Below are positions 52,184 through 63,431 of a DNA stretch of 64,000 nucleotides, in pieces (position 1 is the first letter of the stretch; each line of letters starts with the position of its first letter). The translations under genes were made by a program, and so were the position numbers. The notes below the pieces were generated by a model. That model was given only the letters and a program-made list of their open reading frames with translations, was not told where the DNA came from and did not search any database. The stretch lies in contig NZ_VFPQ01000001.1 of the NCBI RefSeq assembly GCF_006716785.1, positions 3,658,001 through 3,722,000 on the forward strand, in the 5' to 3' direction. Origin of the DNA: Thermopolyspora flexuosa. Its GTDB lineage: Bacteria > Actinomycetota > Actinomycetes > Streptosporangiales > Streptosporangiaceae.

Positions 52184-53086
52184 TCAGGGAACGAAGACGG
52201 CCAGGGGCCGGGCCTGCCCGCCCCGTTCCTCGACCAATGCCAGAAGCGTACCGTCCGGGGCGAACACCCCGACCGGCCCGGGGCCGAGCCCGGCCGCGGG
52301 CAGCCGCCCGCCGTGCGCGATCACGCGGGCCTGCTCGGCGGTCACCTCCCGGCGCGGGAACGCCGCGGCCACCGCCTCGCCGATCGGCATGATCTCGCAC
52401 GACCGGGACAGCTGCTCGATCGTGCGCGCCTGCGCCAGCGAGTACGGCCCGACCCGGGTGCGCCGCAGGTAGGTGAGGTGGCCGCCCACGCCGAGCCGTT
52501 CCCCCAGGTCGCGGGCGAGCGCGCGGATGTAGGTGCCGCTCGAGCAGTGCACCGTCACGTCCACGTCCACGATCTTCGTCGCGGTGGCGGCGTCCTCGCC
52601 GGGCCGGAAGGCGGTGACCTCGAAGGAGTGCACGGTCACCGGGCGGGCGGTCAGCTCGACCTCCTCCCCGGCGCGGGCGCGCCGGTAGGCCCGCTGCCCG
52701 TTCACCTTGATCGCGCTGACCTGCGGCGGGATCTGCATGATCGTGCCGGTGAGCTCGGCCACGCCCGCGGCCACCGCCTCGGGCGTGACGCCCGCCGCCG
52801 AGGTCACCGCGACCACCTCGCCGTCGGCGTCGTCGGTGTTGGTGGACACCCCGAGCCGGATGGTGCCGTCGTACACCTTCTCGGTGAGCGCCAGGTGGCC
52901 GAGCAGCCGGGTCGCCTTCTCCACGCCGACGACGAGCACGCCGGTCGCCATCGGGTCGAGGGTGCCGGCGTGGCCCACCCGGCGGGTGCCGGCGAGCCGG
53001 CGCAGCTTGCTCACCACGTCGTGGGACGTCCAGCCGGCCGGCTTGTCGACGATGATCAGGCCGCTTGCGGGCGTGGGCGCCTTCAT
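52184..53086 (-). CDS. truB: tRNA pseudouridine(55) synthase TruB
   Basis: A 300-residue enzyme that makes pseudouridine 55 in tRNA. Conserved SGLIIVDKPAGWTSHDVV and the catalytic Asp motif RRVGHAGTLDPMATGVLVVGV are present, with the C-terminal PUA-like domain after about 240. I use the ATG at 53086 (MKAPTPASGL); the frame continues upstream through GC-rich antisense of the next gene. It lies 71 bp downstream of the NrnA-like gene in the same run. Confidence 0.95.
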   Translation of the reverse strand: MKAPTPASGLIIVDKPAGWTSHDVVSKLRRLAGTRRVGHAGTLDPMATGVLVVGVEKATRLLGHLALTEKVYDGTIRLGVSTNTDDADGEVVAVTSAAGVTPEAVAAGVAELTGTIMQIPPQVSAIKVNGQRAYRRARAGEEVELTARPVTVHSFEVTAFRPGEDAATATKIVDVDVTVHCSSGTYIRALARDLGERLGVGGHLTYLRRTRVGPYSLAQARTIEQLSRSCEIMPIGEAVAAAFPRREVTAEQARVIAHGGRLPAAGLGPGPVGVFAPDGTLLALVEERGGQARPLAVFVP

Positions 53087-53157
53087 CGGAACGGATCGCA
53101 CCTTTCGGATCGGGTCGGGCGTCGGATCGCTGACGGAACGCATGCCGCGCGGGGCGG

Positions 53158-54315
53158 TCACATCCGGGTGAGCAACGGCCGCAGCAGGGCCAGCGTGTCG
53201 TCGGGCGGCAGGTGCGAGGTGAACCCGGCCGCCCGGGCGTGGCCTCCGCCGCCGAGCGCGGCGCAGGCCCGGCCGACGTCGATCGCCCCCTTCGACCGGG
53301 CCGACACCTGCCACAGGCCCTCGTCGTCCTGCTTGAGCACCACGGCGACGTCGGCCTCGCCGGCCTGCCGTACCACGTCGATGACCCCCTCGACCTCCTC
53401 GTACGGCAGGGCGACCGCGGCCCGGTCGTCCCGGGTGACGTAGGTCCACACCAGGCCGTGCGCCTCGGCCGCGAGCGGCTCCAGGGTGGCCCGCTCCAGC
53501 GCGGTGGCGAGCACCTTGAGGTAGCCGAACGGGTTGCCCTCCCACAGCGCGCGGGTGATCGCGTCGGTGGCCAGCCCGGTGGCGACCAGCCGCCCGGCCA
53601 TGTCGTGCACGGCCGGGGTGACCCCGTACCGGAACGATCCGGTGTCGGTGACCAGCCCGGTGTACAGGCAGGTGGCGATGTGCTCGTCGACGGGCAGGCC
53701 GAGCCGGGTGATGAGCTCCTCGGCGAGCACCGCGGTCGCGGCGGCGGTCGGGTCGACCAGGCGCAGCGTGCCGAAGCCGGTGGCCGCCACGTTGGACGCG
53801 TGGTGGTCGACGACGAGCAGCTCGGCCGCGTTGCGCGCGTTGTCCTCGAGCAGCCCGAGCCGCTCCACCGTGGCCACGTCGAAGGTGATCATCAGGGCGG
53901 GCGCGGCAGGGTACTCGGCGGGCGCCACGAGCAGCTCCTGCCCGGGCAGGAAGCGCAGCAGCCGGGGCACGGCGAAGTGGCGGTCCCCGAACGAGGCGAC
54001 CACGTGCCGGCCGGCGCCGCGCAGCGCGAGCCCGAGGGCGAGCATCGAGCCGAGCGCGTCGCCGTCGGGCGAGACGTGGCAGGCGAGCGCCACCTCCTCG
54101 GCCGACTCGATCGCCGCCACGGCCCGCCGCCAGGTCTGCTCGTCGATCGCGCCGCCGCGGGCCGGGCGCCGCCACGGCGGGGCGGGGCGCGCCGCCGTGG
54201 GCCGCCCCTGCGGACGGGCCCGCGACCCGGTGCCCGGGCCGGTACCGGGCCGGTACCGCTGCTCCGGCTCGGCCCCGCCGGGCGCGGCCGCCCACGTGTG
54301 CGGTGACGTGGTCAC
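53158..54315 (-). CDS. DHH-family oligoribonuclease / phosphoesterase (NrnA-like)
   Basis: A 385-residue DHH/DHHA1 phosphoesterase: DGDALGS (84-90), DHH (170-172), and the C-terminal [11 protein letters not shown]. NrnA enzymes degrade nanoRNA and pAp; mycobacterial Rv2837c also cleaves c-di-AMP. The first about 55 residues are a Pro/Arg/Gly extension before the domain. GTG start overlaps the rbfA stop (GTGA). Gene order rbfA-nrnA is conserved in actinobacteria. Confidence 0.92.
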   Translation of the reverse strand: MTTSPHTWAAAPGGAEPEQRYRPGTGPGTGSRARPQGRPTAARPAPPWRRPARGGAIDEQTWRRAVAAIESAEEVALACHVSPDGDALGSMLALGLALRGAGRHVVASFGDRHFAVPRLLRFLPGQELLVAPAEYPAAPALMITFDVATVERLGLLEDNARNAAELLVVDHHASNVAATGFGTLRLVDPTAAATAVLAEELITRLGLPVDEHIATCLYTGLVTDTGSFRYGVTPAVHDMAGRLVATGLATDAITRALWEGNPFGYLKVLATALERATLEPLAAEAHGLVWTYVTRDDRAAVALPYEEVEGVIDVVRQAGEADVAVVLKQDDEGLWQVSARSKGAIDVGRACAALGGGGHARAAGFTSHLPPDDTLALLRPLLTRM

Positions 54316-54815
54316 TTCGCCCGGCGTCCCACGCCGCCCGGCACGTCCACGCCGTCCTCCTCGTCCTCCTCCTGGTCGGCGTCGTCCAGGTCGTCGGAGA
54401 CGACGGGCCTGCGGTACGGGTCGGGGTCGCCCGCGGGCCGGGCCCCCTGGGCCTTGCGGGCGATCTCCTCGTCCCGGGCACGCGCCTGGGCGAGCAGCTC
54501 GTCGATGTGCCGGGCGTTCTCCGGCAGCGGGTCGTGCACGAAGGTGATGGTCGGGGTGTGGCGCAGGCCGAGCCGCCTGCCCACCTCGGAGCGGATGATG
54601 CCCTTGGCGCTCTCCAGGGCCGCGGCGCTGTCGGCGCGCTCGGCGTCGGACCCGAAGACCGTGTAGTAGACGGTCGCGTCCCGCAGGTCGGCGGTGAGCC
54701 GGGCGTCGGTGACCGTCACGAATCCCAGCCGCGGGTCCTTGATCCGTCGTTCCAGCATCTCGGCGACGATCTGCCGGATGCGGTCGGCGAGCCTGCGAGC
54801 ACGTGCTGCGTCCAT
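54312..54815 (-). CDS. rbfA: 30S ribosome-binding factor A
   Basis: A 167-residue KH-fold late 30S maturation factor ([38 protein letters not shown] ... YYTVFGSD ... [29 protein letters not shown]). The acidic tail ([15 protein letters not shown]) is typical of actinobacterial RbfA. I use the ATG at 54815 with GGGGAG nine bases upstream; a TTG six codons earlier overlaps that site. Confidence 0.94.
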   Translation of the reverse strand: MDAARARRLADRIRQIVAEMLERRIKDPRLGFVTVTDARLTADLRDATVYYTVFGSDAERADSAAALESAKGIIRSEVGRRLGLRHTPTITFVHDPLPENARHIDELLAQARARDEEIARKAQGARPAGDPDPYRRPVVSDDLDDADQEEDEEDGVDVPGGVGRRAK

Positions 54816-54848
54816 CTGGTCGCGCTCCCCCAATCAGTGTGAGTCGCC

Positions 54849-55205
54849 CTATCGCCGCGAATCGAGCGACGAGCCGGACCAGGGATCGTCGGCGTCCTCA
54901 TGCCCGGATTCCTCGTGCTCATTGAAGATTCGCTGCCGCGCGGACAGAAGTTCGATCTCCGGATGAAAGGCGATCAGCCGCTCGCACGCGTCCATCACCT
55001 CGCCGCAGTTCGCCGCGGTGGCGCTCACCACGGCGATGCCGATCTGCGCGCGCCGGTGCAGCTCGAGGTGGCCGGTCTCGGCGACCGCGACGGCCGGGAA
55101 CTTGCGCCGGACCTCCGCGATGATCGGACGCACCACGGAGCGCTTCTGCTTCAGCGACCGGACGTCCCCGAGCAGAAGGTCCAACGTCAGGGCACCTATG
55201 TACAT
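54849..55205 (-). CDS. DUF503 protein
   Basis: A 118-residue small protein (MYIGALTLDLLLGDVRSLKQKRSVVRPIIAEVRRKFPAVAVAETGHLELHRRAQIGIAVVSA) of the DUF503/YlxP family, found between infB and rbfA in many Gram-positives. Function is unproven, linked to ribosome assembly by position only. It lies between the IF-2 terminator and rbfA; the last 20 residues are acidic/Ser-rich. Confidence 0.88.
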   Translation of the reverse strand: MYIGALTLDLLLGDVRSLKQKRSVVRPIIAEVRRKFPAVAVAETGHLELHRRAQIGIAVVSATAANCGEVMDACERLIAFHPEIELLSARQRIFNEHEESGHEDADDPWSGSSLDSRR

Positions 55206-55244
55206 GGGTCGGTGATCGACGAACGATCGGTGTCGGCATGGACC

Positions 55245-55273
55245 GCGGTGCCGGGGAGGATCCCCGGCACCGC
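55245..55273 (-). terminator. Terminator hairpin after infB
   Basis: GCGGTGCCGGGGA (55245-55257) and TCCCCGGCACCGC (55261-55273) pair perfectly over 13 bp with a three-base loop, in the 130 bp between infB and DUF503. No U-tract; strength suggests at least partial termination between infB and the rbfA cluster. Confidence 0.7.
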
Positions 55274-55335
55274 CGCCCATGGGTGTTCGGTTGTCCGGTG
55301 ACGTCCGGTCGGCCGCGGACGCGGGAGCCGGCGCG

Positions 55336-58284
55336 TCAGGTGCGCGGCTTCTCCCGCATCTCGAAGGTCTCGATCGTGTCACCGATCTTGATGTCGTTGT
55401 AGCCGAGGCCGATACCGCACTCGAAGCCCTCGCGGACCTCGGTCGCGTCGTCCTTGAACCGGCGCAGCGACTGCACCGTGAGGTTGTCGGCGACCACGAC
55501 GCCGTCGCGGATGAGGCGGGCCTTGGCGTTCCGGGTGATGACCCCGGTGCGGACCACACAACCCGCGACGTTGCCGACGCGCGGCACCTTGAAGACCTCG
55601 CGGATCTCGGCGGCGCCGAGCTGGACCTCCTCGAACTCCGGCTTGAGCATGCCGCGGAGGGCGTTCTCCACGTCCTCGATCGCCTGGTAGATGATCGAGT
55701 AGTACCGGATGTCCACGCCCTCGCGCTCGGCGAGCTCGCGCGCCCGCACCTCGGGCCGCACGTTGAAGCCGATGATCACCGCGTTCTCGTCGGCGATCGC
55801 GAGGTTGACGTCGTACTCGGTGATCGCGCCGACCGCGCGGTGCAGCACGCGGAGGCTGACCTCCTCGCCGACGTCGATCTTGAGCAGCGCGTCCTCGAGG
55901 GCCTCGACCGAACCGGAGACGTCGCCCTTGATGATGAGCTTGAGCTCGCGGGGCTGGCCCTTCTCCATGTCCTTGAAGAGCTCTTCGAGGGTACGGCGGC
56001 GGCTCGACTTGGCCATGGCCGCGCTGCGCTGCCGCGCCGCCCGCTGCTGGGCGATCTGGCGGGCCACCCGGTCGTCCGGCACCACGATGAAGTTGTCGCC
56101 GGCGCTCGGCACCGAGGTGAGACCGAGGACCTGCACCGGGCAGGACGGCTCGGCCTCCTGCACCTGCTGGCCCTTGTCGTTGAGCAGGGCACGGACGCGG
56201 CCGTACGCCTCGCCGCAGACGATCGAGTCGCCGACGCGGAGCGTGCCGCGCTGCACCAGGACGGTCGCGACCGGGCCGCGGCCCTTGTCCAGGTGCGCCT
56301 CGATCGCCAGGCCCTGGGCGGCCTGGTTCGGGTTCGCCCGCAGGTCGAGCTCGGCGTCCGCGGTGAGCAGGATCGCCTCGAGCAGGTCGTCGATGCCGAT
56401 GTTCTCCTTCGCCGAGATGTCGACGAAGAGCGTGGAGCCACCGTACTCCTCGGCCACCAGCCCGTACTCGGTGAGCTGGGCGCGCACCTTGTGCGGGTCG
56501 GCGTCCGGCTTGTCGATCTTGTTCACCGCGACCACGATCGGCACCTCGGCCGCCTGGGCGTGGTTGAGGGCCTCCACGGTCTGCGGCTTCACACCGTCGT
56601 CGGCGGCGACCACGAGCACCGCGATGTCGGTGGCCTGGGCACCACGGGCACGCATGGCGGTGAACGCCTCGTGACCCGGGGTGTCGATGAAGGTGATCTT
56701 CCGGGTCTCGCCCTCGTGCTCGGTGGTCACCTGGTAGGCGCCGATGTGCTGGGTGATGCCACCGGCCTCGCGGGCGGCGACGTTCGTGTTCCGGATGGTG
56801 TCGAGCAGCTTGGTCTTACCGTGGTCGACGTGACCCATCACGGTCACCACCGGCGGCCGCGGCACCAGGTCGGCCTCGTCGCCCTCGTCCTCGCCGAACT
56901 CGATGTCGAAGGACTCGAGCAGCTCCCGGTCCTCCTCCTCGGGGCTGACCACCTGGACGTCGTAGTTGAGCTCCGCACCCAGCAGCTGCAGGGTCTCGTC
57001 GCTCACCGACTGCGTGGCGGTCACCATCTCGCCGAGGTGCAGCATGATCTGCACGAGCGAGGCCGGGTTCGCGCCGATCTTCTCGGCGAAGTCGGCCAGC
57101 GAGGCACCGCGCGGCAGCCGCAGGACCTGGCCGGTGCCCCGGGGTACCTGCACGCCGCCGATGGTCGGCGCCTGCATGTTGTCGAACTCCTGCCGGCGCT
57201 GCCGCTTCGACTTGCGGCCCTTGCTCGGCTTGCCGCCGGGACGGCCGAACGCGCCCGCGGCACCGCCACGGCCGCGACCGCCACCCGGACGGCCGCCGAA
57301 GCCGCCGCCACCGGGACGGCCGCCGCCACCGGCGCGCGGCGCTCCGAAGCCGCCACCGGCGCGACCGGCACCACCGCCGGGACGACCGGCGCCGCCACCG
57401 GGACGACCGGCGGCACCGGGACGGGGACCGCCGGGCGGCGTGGGCCGCGACGGCGGCATCATCGACGGGCTCGGCCGCGGACCGGCCGGACGCGGACCGG
57501 CGACACCCGGACCCGGACGCGGAACCGGGCCCGGACGGGCGGCCGGCGGACGCGGGATGGGCGCCTGGCCGCCGTCGCGGCGCTGGGCGTCACGCCCCCC
57601 GGCGTCCCGCGGCGGACGCGGGCGCGGGGGCTGGCCCATGCCGCTGGCCTGCGAGGTGAAGGGGTTGTTGCCCGGACGCGGACCGCGCGGGCCGGGCTTG
57701 GGCACCGGCGGACGCGGCACCGGCGGCGGAGCAGGCCGCGGCGTCGGCGCGGTCGGCGTGGCACCGCCGGGGCCCGCCGCGGGCGGGCGCGGAACCGGCG
57801 GACGCGGCACCGGCCGCGGGCCGGGAGTCGGCCGCGGCTGCTGCGTGGCGGCCCCGCCCTGCTGACCGGCCGCGGGTGCGCCGGGCTGCGGCCGCGCGGC
57901 CGCCGGACGCGGCTGTTCCTGCTGCGTTTGGGGCATGGCAACGGAGGGACGCGGCGGCGTGGGCCGCGGCCCCGGCTTGGGACCCGGACGGGGGGCCGGC
58001 GGCGGGGTCGGCACCGGGGCGCCGTTGCCCGCCTTGCCCGCGCCCGCACCGGGCCGGGGAGACGCCGCCGTCTGCGGCGCCTTCGGGGACGGCTTCTCGC
58101 CGCCCTTGGTTTCGGACGGCCGCTTGCCGCCCGCGAAAGCCTCTTGAAGCTTACGGACCACCGGCGCCTCGATCGTCGAAGACGCCGAACGCACGAACTC
58201 GCCCATCTCCTGGAGCTTGGCCATCACGACCTTGCTCTCTACTCCGAACTCCTTGGCGAGCTCGTAGACCCGGACCTTCGCCAC
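55336..58284 (-). CDS. infB: Translation initiation factor IF-2
   Basis: A 982-residue GTPase. N-terminal IF2_N subdomain ([34 protein letters not shown]), a very long Pro/Gly/Arg/Ala linker (about 70-375) of repeated PRPxPRP and GGRPGGG units, a second IF2_N ([23 protein letters not shown]), then the G domain with GHVDHGKT at about 483, NKID and the EF-Tu-like beta and C-terminal domains. The linker is characteristic of actinobacterial IF-2. GTG start with GGGAG four bases upstream. ylxR is 156 bp upstream. Confidence 0.97.
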   Translation of the reverse strand: MAKVRVYELAKEFGVESKVVMAKLQEMGEFVRSASSTIEAPVVRKLQEAFAGGKRPSETKGGEKPSPKAPQTAASPRPGAGAGKAGNGAPVPTPPPAPRPGPKPGPRPTPPRPSVAMPQTQQEQPRPAAARPQPGAPAAGQQGGAATQQPRPTPGPRPVPRPPVPRPPAAGPGGATPTAPTPRPAPPPVPRPPVPKPGPRGPRPGNNPFTSQASGMGQPPRPRPPRDAGGRDAQRRDGGQAPIPRPPAARPGPVPRPGPGVAGPRPAGPRPSPSMMPPSRPTPPGGPRPGAAGRPGGGAGRPGGGAGRAGGGFGAPRAGGGGRPGGGGFGGRPGGGRGRGGAAGAFGRPGGKPSKGRKSKRQRRQEFDNMQAPTIGGVQVPRGTGQVLRLPRGASLADFAEKIGANPASLVQIMLHLGEMVTATQSVSDETLQLLGAELNYDVQVVSPEEEDRELLESFDIEFGEDEGDEADLVPRPPVVTVMGHVDHGKTKLLDTIRNTNVAAREAGGITQHIGAYQVTTEHEGETRKITFIDTPGHEAFTAMRARGAQATDIAVLVVAADDGVKPQTVEALNHAQAAEVPIVVAVNKIDKPDADPHKVRAQLTEYGLVAEEYGGSTLFVDISAKENIGIDDLLEAILLTADAELDLRANPNQAAQGLAIEAHLDKGRGPVATVLVQRGTLRVGDSIVCGEAYGRVRALLNDKGQQVQEAEPSCPVQVLGLTSVPSAGDNFIVVPDDRVARQIAQQRAARQRSAAMAKSSRRRTLEELFKDMEKGQPRELKLIIKGDVSGSVEALEDALLKIDVGEEVSLRVLHRAVGAITEYDVNLAIADENAVIIGFNVRPEVRARELAEREGVDIRYYSIIYQAIEDVENALRGMLKPEFEEVQLGAAEIREVFKVPRVGNVAGCVVRTGVITRNAKARLIRDGVVVADNLTVQSLRRFKDDATEVREGFECGIGLGYNDIKIGDTIETFEMREKPRT

Positions 58285-58440
58285 TGCACTCCCTACTCGG
58301 TCCGGGAGGCTTGCAGCGCCGCGCCGGACCGTCTCTACCTACACGTACTCATCGCCGCGTACTCATCAGGCGCTCATCACAATCTGACCCGCCCATCAAC
58401 TCGGCGTCCTACGTCACTCTTGGTAACCATTCACCCGGTC

Positions 58441-58734
58441 CTAATCGGCGTCAAGCCCCTCAAGATGAGCCCTGACGGGCGTCGCGTCGAGCGGACCCGT
58501 GACGCGAAACGCGCGTGGGAACGCCCGACGGCGCTCGGCGAGCTCCAGACAGCGCAGGGTGGGATGCAGCGAGGCACCCCGCCCCGGCAGCCGACCCAGT
58601 GGATCGGGGACAACCCTGCCCTCGACAACCACCAGGCGGAGCAGCTCGGACTTAACCGTGCGAATCCGGCAACCCACACAAGTTCTCAGCGGGGCTGCCT
58701 GACCACCATATTCCAGCTTACCGTGTCGACGCAT
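58441..58734 (-). CDS. ylxR: YlxR / RnpM family RNA-binding protein
   Basis: A 97-residue protein with [62 protein letters not shown], the YlxR fold. In Bacillus RnpM binds RNase P. The ATG at 58734 overlaps the nusA 3' end; an ATG at 58749 is also possible. Position between nusA and infB is nearly universal. Confidence 0.92.
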   Translation of the reverse strand: MRRHGKLEYGGQAAPLRTCVGCRIRTVKSELLRLVVVEGRVVPDPLGRLPGRGASLHPTLRCLELAERRRAFPRAFRVTGPLDATPVRAHLEGLDAD

Positions 58735-59743
58735 CTGCGGGGCCGACGGCATCCTCCGGTTGACCCTGATCCGCCGCGGTCTCGGCGTCGGACCTGATGT
58801 CGATGCGCCATCCGGTGAGCCGCGCGGCGAGGCGGGCGTTCTGCCCCTCCTTGCCGATCGCGAGCGACAGCTGGTAGTCGGGCACCGTGACCCGGGCGAC
58901 CCGGCCGCCTGCGTCGACGACCTCAACGTGGGAAACACGCGCAGGTGACAGCGCATTCCCCACGAACTCCGCCGGGTCGTCCGACCAGTCTATGATGTCG
59001 ATCTTCTCGCCGTTCAGCTCGCCCATCACGTTGCGCACCCGTGAGCCCATCGGGCCGATGCAGGCGCCCTTGGCGTTCACCCCGGGCTTGCGCGAGCGTA
59101 CGGCGATCTTCGTACGGTGGCCGGCCTCCCGGGCGATCGCGGCGATCTCCACGACGCCCTCGGCGATCTCCGGGACCTCGAGCGCGAACAGTTTCTTGAC
59201 CAAATTGGGATGCGTTCGCGACAGGGTCACCGAGGGACCCTTGGGGCCCTTCTTCACCTGCACGACGTAGCAGCGGATGCGGTCGCCGTGGTTGTACTCC
59301 TCGCCCGGCACCTGCTCGTTGTGCGGCAGGATCGCCTCGATCTTGCCGAGGTCGACCAGGACCGTGCGCGGGTCCTTGCCCTGCTGGATCACGCCGGACA
59401 CCAGCTCGCCCTCGCGGCTGGCGAACTCGCCGAAGTTGATCTCGTCCTCGGCGTCGCGAAGCTGCTGGAGGATCACCTGCTTCGCCGTGGTCGCCGCGAT
59501 CCGGCTGAAGTTGCTCGGCGTGTCATCGTACTCCCGGACGACCTGGCCCTCCTCGTCGAGCTCGGCGGCCCAGATCGTCACGTGGCCGGTCTCCCGGTCG
59601 AGCTCGGCCCGTGCCTTGGGCGCCGCGCCCTCGGTGCGGAAGTAGGCGATCAGCAGGGCGTCCTCGATCGCCTTGACGACCAGGTCGAAGGAGATGTCCT
59701 TTTCGCGCTCCAGGGCGCGCAGGACGCTCATGTCAATGTCCAC
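58718..59743 (-). CDS. nusA: Transcription termination/antitermination factor NusA
   Basis: A 341-residue protein: N-terminal RNA polymerase-binding domain ([32 protein letters not shown]), S1 ([38 protein letters not shown]), KH1 and KH2 ([56 protein letters not shown]). The acidic repeat domains of E. coli NusA are absent, as in actinobacteria. GTG start, GGGGAG upstream, 11 bp after rimP. Confidence 0.96.
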   Translation of the reverse strand: MDIDMSVLRALEREKDISFDLVVKAIEDALLIAYFRTEGAAPKARAELDRETGHVTIWAAELDEEGQVVREYDDTPSNFSRIAATTAKQVILQQLRDAEDEINFGEFASREGELVSGVIQQGKDPRTVLVDLGKIEAILPHNEQVPGEEYNHGDRIRCYVVQVKKGPKGPSVTLSRTHPNLVKKLFALEVPEIAEGVVEIAAIAREAGHRTKIAVRSRKPGVNAKGACIGPMGSRVRNVMGELNGEKIDIIDWSDDPAEFVGNALSPARVSHVEVVDAGGRVARVTVPDYQLSLAIGKEGQNARLAARLTGWRIDIRSDAETAADQGQPEDAVGPADASTR

Positions 59744-59754
59744 AAGGCTCCCCC

Positions 59755-60264
59755 TTAGCCCTCGTCGCCATCGTCTACGCCATCGTCTTCGGCAACGTCG
59801 TCGGGACGGCGGAACTCCACCTGCACCCGCGCGCGGGTGACCTCCTGGTACTCGACCCGCCGCGTGGTGCCCGCGACGTTCAGCTCGGCGCCGGTGTCGT
59901 CCGCGGCCAGCACGCGCCCCTCGAACGAGGCGCCGGTCACCGTGTCCACCTTGACCAGCCGGCCGCGTGCCCGTCGCCAGTGCCGAGGCAGGGTGAGCGG
60001 CCGGTCGACCCCCGGCGAGGTGACCTCGAGAACGTACGGGCCGGAGCCCAGCGCGTCGTCATGGGCGTCGAGCGTCTTGGACACCAACCGGCTCACCTCG
60101 GCGATGTGCTCCAGGTCGACACCGCCGTCCTTGTCCACGACCACCCGGAGCAGACGCCGCCGCCCGGCGGGCGTGATCGTGACATCCTCCAGGTCGAGCC
60201 CTTCGGCAGCGACCACCGGCTCGATGAGCCTCCTCAGGCGGTCGCGCCGAGCCTCGCTGCCCAT
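59755..60264 (-). CDS. rimP: Ribosome maturation factor RimP
   Basis: A 169-residue 30S assembly factor ([90 protein letters not shown]). The ATG at 60264 has GGAGG four bases upstream. It begins the rimP-nusA-ylxR-infB run, whose promoter must lie in the 247 bp upstream shared with the divergent lipoprotein gene. Confidence 0.94.
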   Translation of the reverse strand: MGSEARRDRLRRLIEPVVAAEGLDLEDVTITPAGRRRLLRVVVDKDGGVDLEHIAEVSRLVSKTLDAHDDALGSGPYVLEVTSPGVDRPLTLPRHWRRARGRLVKVDTVTGASFEGRVLAADDTGAELNVAGTTRRVEYQEVTRARVQVEFRRPDDVAEDDGVDDGDEG

Positions 60265-60511
60265 CCGACCTCCCATGCGCGCGCGGCCGTCGGCGGACGG
60301 CCATCAGGGCGGACCTCGCCCCGATGGCCCCCAGCCTATCGACACCAGGGGGGCGAACGAGCGTGGGTCGGACGACCGGGTCGTGATGCGCCGTACGATG
60401 CTGTCTTGCACATGACCACGCCCACCCGCGCCACGCCCGCCGCAGGGCCACCGCCCAGGTACGGCGGGGCGCCGTGGGCCGGACCGACCGACCGCACCAG
60501 GAGACCATTCC

Positions 60512-61111
60512 GTGCACGAGCGTGGCCTGACCCGGCGGGTGCTGTTGCGCGGGGCGGCCGCGGGATCCGCCGCCGCCGCGGCGCTCGCGAGCGCGGGATG
60601 CTCCTCCGAGCGGCGGCCGCCCGCCGCCAGGCCCGCTCAGCCCGATCCGGACGTCGCGCTGCTCGGCGAGCTCATCGCCGGCAAGGAGCGGTTCATCGCG
60701 CTCTACCGGCAGGCCGCGGCGGCGGATCCGGAGCTCGCGGAGACGCTGCGCCCGTTCGAGCGGCGCCACCGGGCCCACCTGGAGGAGCTGCGGCGCCGGC
60801 TGCCGCCGGGCGTGTCGCCGACGCCGGCCGGGCGGGGCGGCGCGGGGTCCGCGGACGCGTCCGCGGCGAGCCCGCGCGCGCAGTCCTCGGTCGCCACCGC
60901 CGACCCCGGCGACGGCTCCGCCGAGCCGTCCCCCTCGCCCTCGGCACCGAAGGTCACGGTGGCCCGGCTGCGGGCCGCCGAGCGTGCCGCGGCGGCCGCC
61001 CGGCCCCGCCAGCTCGCCACCGTCTCGCCCTCCCTGGCCCAGCTCGTGGCGTGCATCGGGGCGTGCGAGGCCGCGCACGTGGTCGCCCTGGCGGCCACGA
61101 GGTCGAAGTAG
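60512..61111 (+). CDS. Tat-type lipoprotein with ferritin-like-related helices
   Basis: A 199-residue exported protein. The signal peptide has a twin-arginine pattern (LTRRVLLRGAAAGSA) and ends with a lipobox (LASAGC), so it is probably Tat-exported and lipid-anchored. The mature part has two helix pairs (IAGKERFIALYRQAAAADPELAETLRPFERRHRAHLEELRRRL and AERAAAAARPRQLATVSPSLAQLVACIGACEAAHVVAL) joined by a Ser/Pro/Ala linker, and resembles the DUF4439-associated helix bundles. GTG start. Metal ligands are not evident. The next gene is a soluble DUF4439 protein, 25 bp later. Confidence 0.65.
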   Translation: MHERGLTRRVLLRGAAAGSAAAAALASAGCSSERRPPAARPAQPDPDVALLGELIAGKERFIALYRQAAAADPELAETLRPFERRHRAHLEELRRRLPPGVSPTPAGRGGAGSADASAASPRAQSSVATADPGDGSAEPSPSPSAPKVTVARLRAAERAAAAARPRQLATVSPSLAQLVACIGACEAAHVVALAATRSK

Positions 61112-61136
61112 CCGGGAGACGAGCGAAGCCGGACGG

Positions 61137-61547
61137 ATGATGGACGCCCTGGAAGGACTGCGCAAGGCGCTCGAGGCCGAGCACGCCGCGGTGTACGCCT
61201 ACGGCGTGGTCGGCGCGCGCACCGCCGGGACGCACCGCCGGGAGGCGACCGCGGCCTTCGACGCGCACCGGGCGCGCCGTGACCGGCTGCGCGAGCTCAT
61301 CGTCGCCCGCGGCGGCACCCCGGCCGAGCCGGCCGCGGGCTACGACCTGCCGTTCCCGGTGCGCACCGCCGAGGACTGCGTGCGCCTCGCCGCGCTCGTC
61401 GAGGAACGGGTCACCGCCGCGTACCTGGAGCTCGTCGCGGTCGGCGACGCCACGCTCCGCGACCTCGCCGCCACGGCGATGCAGGAGAGCACCACGCGCG
61501 CCTACCGCTGGCGCCCGCAGATCCCCGACTTCCCCGGCTGGAAGTAG
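61137..61547 (+). CDS. DUF4439 ferritin-like protein
   Basis: About 136 residues, all helical (ALEGLRKALEAEHAAVYAYGVVGARTAGTHRREATAAFDAHRARRDRLRELIVARGG ... DLAATAMQESTTRAYRWRPQIPDFPG). It fits DUF4439, a ferritin-like superfamily of unknown role. An EHAAVYAYG helix and a second DAHRARRD helix carry possible metal ligands but no complete ExxH pair is evident. It follows the lipoprotein gene and is probably co-transcribed; together they may form one membrane-linked pair. Confidence 0.75.
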   Translation: MMDALEGLRKALEAEHAAVYAYGVVGARTAGTHRREATAAFDAHRARRDRLRELIVARGGTPAEPAAGYDLPFPVRTAEDCVRLAALVEERVTAAYLELVAVGDATLRDLAATAMQESTTRAYRWRPQIPDFPGWK

Positions 61548-61640
61548 GCCCGGCCGACGCGCGGCCGCGCGCAACGATCACCCCTCACGCGGCACCGCCC
61601 TGCGTCACGGCGGGTCGTGGCGGGCGGCGCCGGCACGACG

Positions 61641-61670
61641 CCGGGCGCCCACGATGTCGCGGGCGCCCGG
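61641..61670. terminator. Convergent terminator hairpin (DUF4439 / proS)
   Basis: CCGGGCGCCC (61641-61650) and GGGCGCCCGG (61661-61670) pair perfectly over 10 bp with a 10-base loop in the 141 bp between the convergent stops. Confidence 0.7.
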
Positions 61671-61688
61671 GCGCAGGTCAGTATCGGA

Positions 61689-63431
61689 TCAGGCGCGGCA
61701 GGCCGCGACGACCCGGTCGACCGCCTCGTCGAGCGGGACCTCCTGCCGCTCGCCGGAGGCCCGGTCGCGCAGCTCGACCACGCCGGAGGCGAGGCCGCGG
61801 CCGACGATGAGGATGGTCGGCATGCCGAGCAGCTCGGCGTCCTTGAACTTCACGCCGGGCGAGACGCCCGGGCGGTCGTCGACGAGCACCCGCAGGCCCT
61901 TCGCCTCGAGCTCCTCGGCGAGCCGGACCGCGACCTCGACCTGGTTGTCCTTGCCGGTGCCGACGATGTGCACGTCCGCCGGGGCGACCTCGCGCGGCCA
62001 GACCAGGCCGAGCTCGTCGTGCCCCTGCTCGGCGAGCACCGCGACCAGGCGGGAGACGCCGATGCCGTACGAGCCCATGGTGATGCGGATCGGCTTGCCG
62101 TCCGGGCCGAGCGCGTCGAGCCCGGCGGCGTCGGAGTACTTGCGGCCGAGCTGGAAGATGTGGCCGATCTCGATGCCGCGGTCGAGCGAGAGCGCGCCGC
62201 CGCAGCGCGGGCACGGGTCGCCGGAGCGCACCTCGGCCGCCTCGATCGTGCCGTCGGCGACGAAGTCGCGCCCGGCCACCACGTTCGCGGCGTGCCTGCC
62301 CGGCTCGTTCGCGCCGGTGACCCAGGACGACCCCGGCACCACCCGCGGGTCGACCAGGTAGCGGATGCCCAGGTCCTTGAGGATCTGCGGGCCGATGTAG
62401 CCGCGCACCAGGCCCGGGTGCCGGGCGAAGTCCTCGGCCTCGAAGATCTCCGGTACGGCCGGCGAGAGCGCGGCCTCAAGGCGCTTGAAGTCGACCTCGC
62501 GGTCGCCCGGCACGCCGATGACGAGGGTCTCGACCTCGTCCGAGCCCGGCGTGCGCACCTTCACCACGACGTTCTTCAGCGTGTCGGCCGCGGTGATGCC
62601 GAGGCCGTACCGCTCGTTGACGAACGTGACCAGGCTCTCGATCGTCGGCGTGTCCGGCGTGTCGAGCACCTGCAGCGGCGGGTGCTCGGTGGTGACCTCC
62701 GGCGGCGCCGGGGTGACGACCGCCTCGGCGTTCGCCGCGTAGCCGCACTCGCGGCAGGAGACGAAGGTGTCCTCGCCGTTCTCGGCGGGCGCGAGGAACT
62801 CCTCGGAGGCCGAGCCGCCCATCGCGCCGGACATCGCCGAGCAGATGCGGTACTCGAGGCCGAGCCGGTCGAAGATCCGGATGTACGCCTCGCGGTGCAG
62901 CTCGTAGGAGCGCTTGAGGCCGTCGTCGTCGAGGTCGAAGGAGTAGGAGTCCTTCATGACGAACTCGCGGCCGCGCAGGATGCCCGCCCGCGGACGCGCC
63001 TCGTCCCGGTACTTCGTCTGGATCTGGTAAAGGATGACCGGATAGTCCTTGTACGACGAGTACTCCCGCTGGACGAGGTCGGTGAACAGCTCCTCGTGCG
63101 TCGGGCCGAGCAGGTAGTCGGCGCCCTTGCGGTCCTTGAGCCGGAACAGCGTGTCGCCGTACTCGGTCCAGCGCCCGGTGGCCTCGTAGTACTCGCGCGG
63201 CAGCAGCGCCGGGAAGAGCACCTCCTGGGCGCCGATGCGGTTCATCTCCTCGCGGACGACCTGCGAGATGTTGTCCAGCACGAGCTTGCCGAGGGGCAGC
63301 CAGGAGTAGATGCCGGGGGCCACGCGGCGGATGTACCCCGCGCGGACCAGCAGCTTGTGGCTCGGCACCTCCGCGTCCGCCGGATCCTCGCGCAGGGTGC
63401 GCAGGAACAGGGTGGACATACGCAGCAGCAC
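61689..63431 (-). CDS. proS: Prolyl-tRNA synthetase (bacterial type)
   Basis: A 580-residue class II aminoacyl-tRNA synthetase. Motifs 1-3 are visible ([62 protein letters not shown]), with the INS editing domain between motifs 2 and 3 (about 225-410) that clears Ala-tRNA(Pro), and the anticodon-binding domain at the end. GTG at 63431 with GAGGAG five bases upstream is preferred; the longer frame upstream is not conserved. Single gene facing DUF4439. Confidence 0.96.
   Translation of the reverse strand: MLLRMSTLFLRTLREDPADAEVPSHKLLVRAGYIRRVAPGIYSWLPLGKLVLDNISQVVREEMNRIGAQEVLFPALLPREYYEATGRWTEYGDTLFRLKDRKGADYLLGPTHEELFTDLVQREYSSYKDYPVILYQIQTKYRDEARPRAGILRGREFVMKDSYSFDLDDDGLKRSYELHREAYIRIFDRLGLEYRICSAMSGAMGGSASEEFLAPAENGEDTFVSCRECGYAANAEAVVTPAPPEVTTEHPPLQVLDTPDTPTIESLVTFVNERYGLGITAADTLKNVVVKVRTPGSDEVETLVIGVPGDREVDFKRLEAALSPAVPEIFEAEDFARHPGLVRGYIGPQILKDLGIRYLVDPRVVPGSSWVTGANEPGRHAANVVAGRDFVADGTIEAAEVRSGDPCPRCGGALSLDRGIEIGHIFQLGRKYSDAAGLDALGPDGKPIRITMGSYGIGVSRLVAVLAEQGHDELGLVWPREVAPADVHIVGTGKDNQVEVAVRLAEELEAKGLRVLVDDRPGVSPGVKFKDAELLGMPTILIVGRGLASGVVELRDRASGERQEVPLDEAVDRVVAACRA

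Noticed and set aside
57000-58050. Separate gene opposite the Pro/Gly-rich part of infB
   Set aside because: Plus-strand frames here are Gly/Arg low-complexity mirrors of the IF-2 linker.
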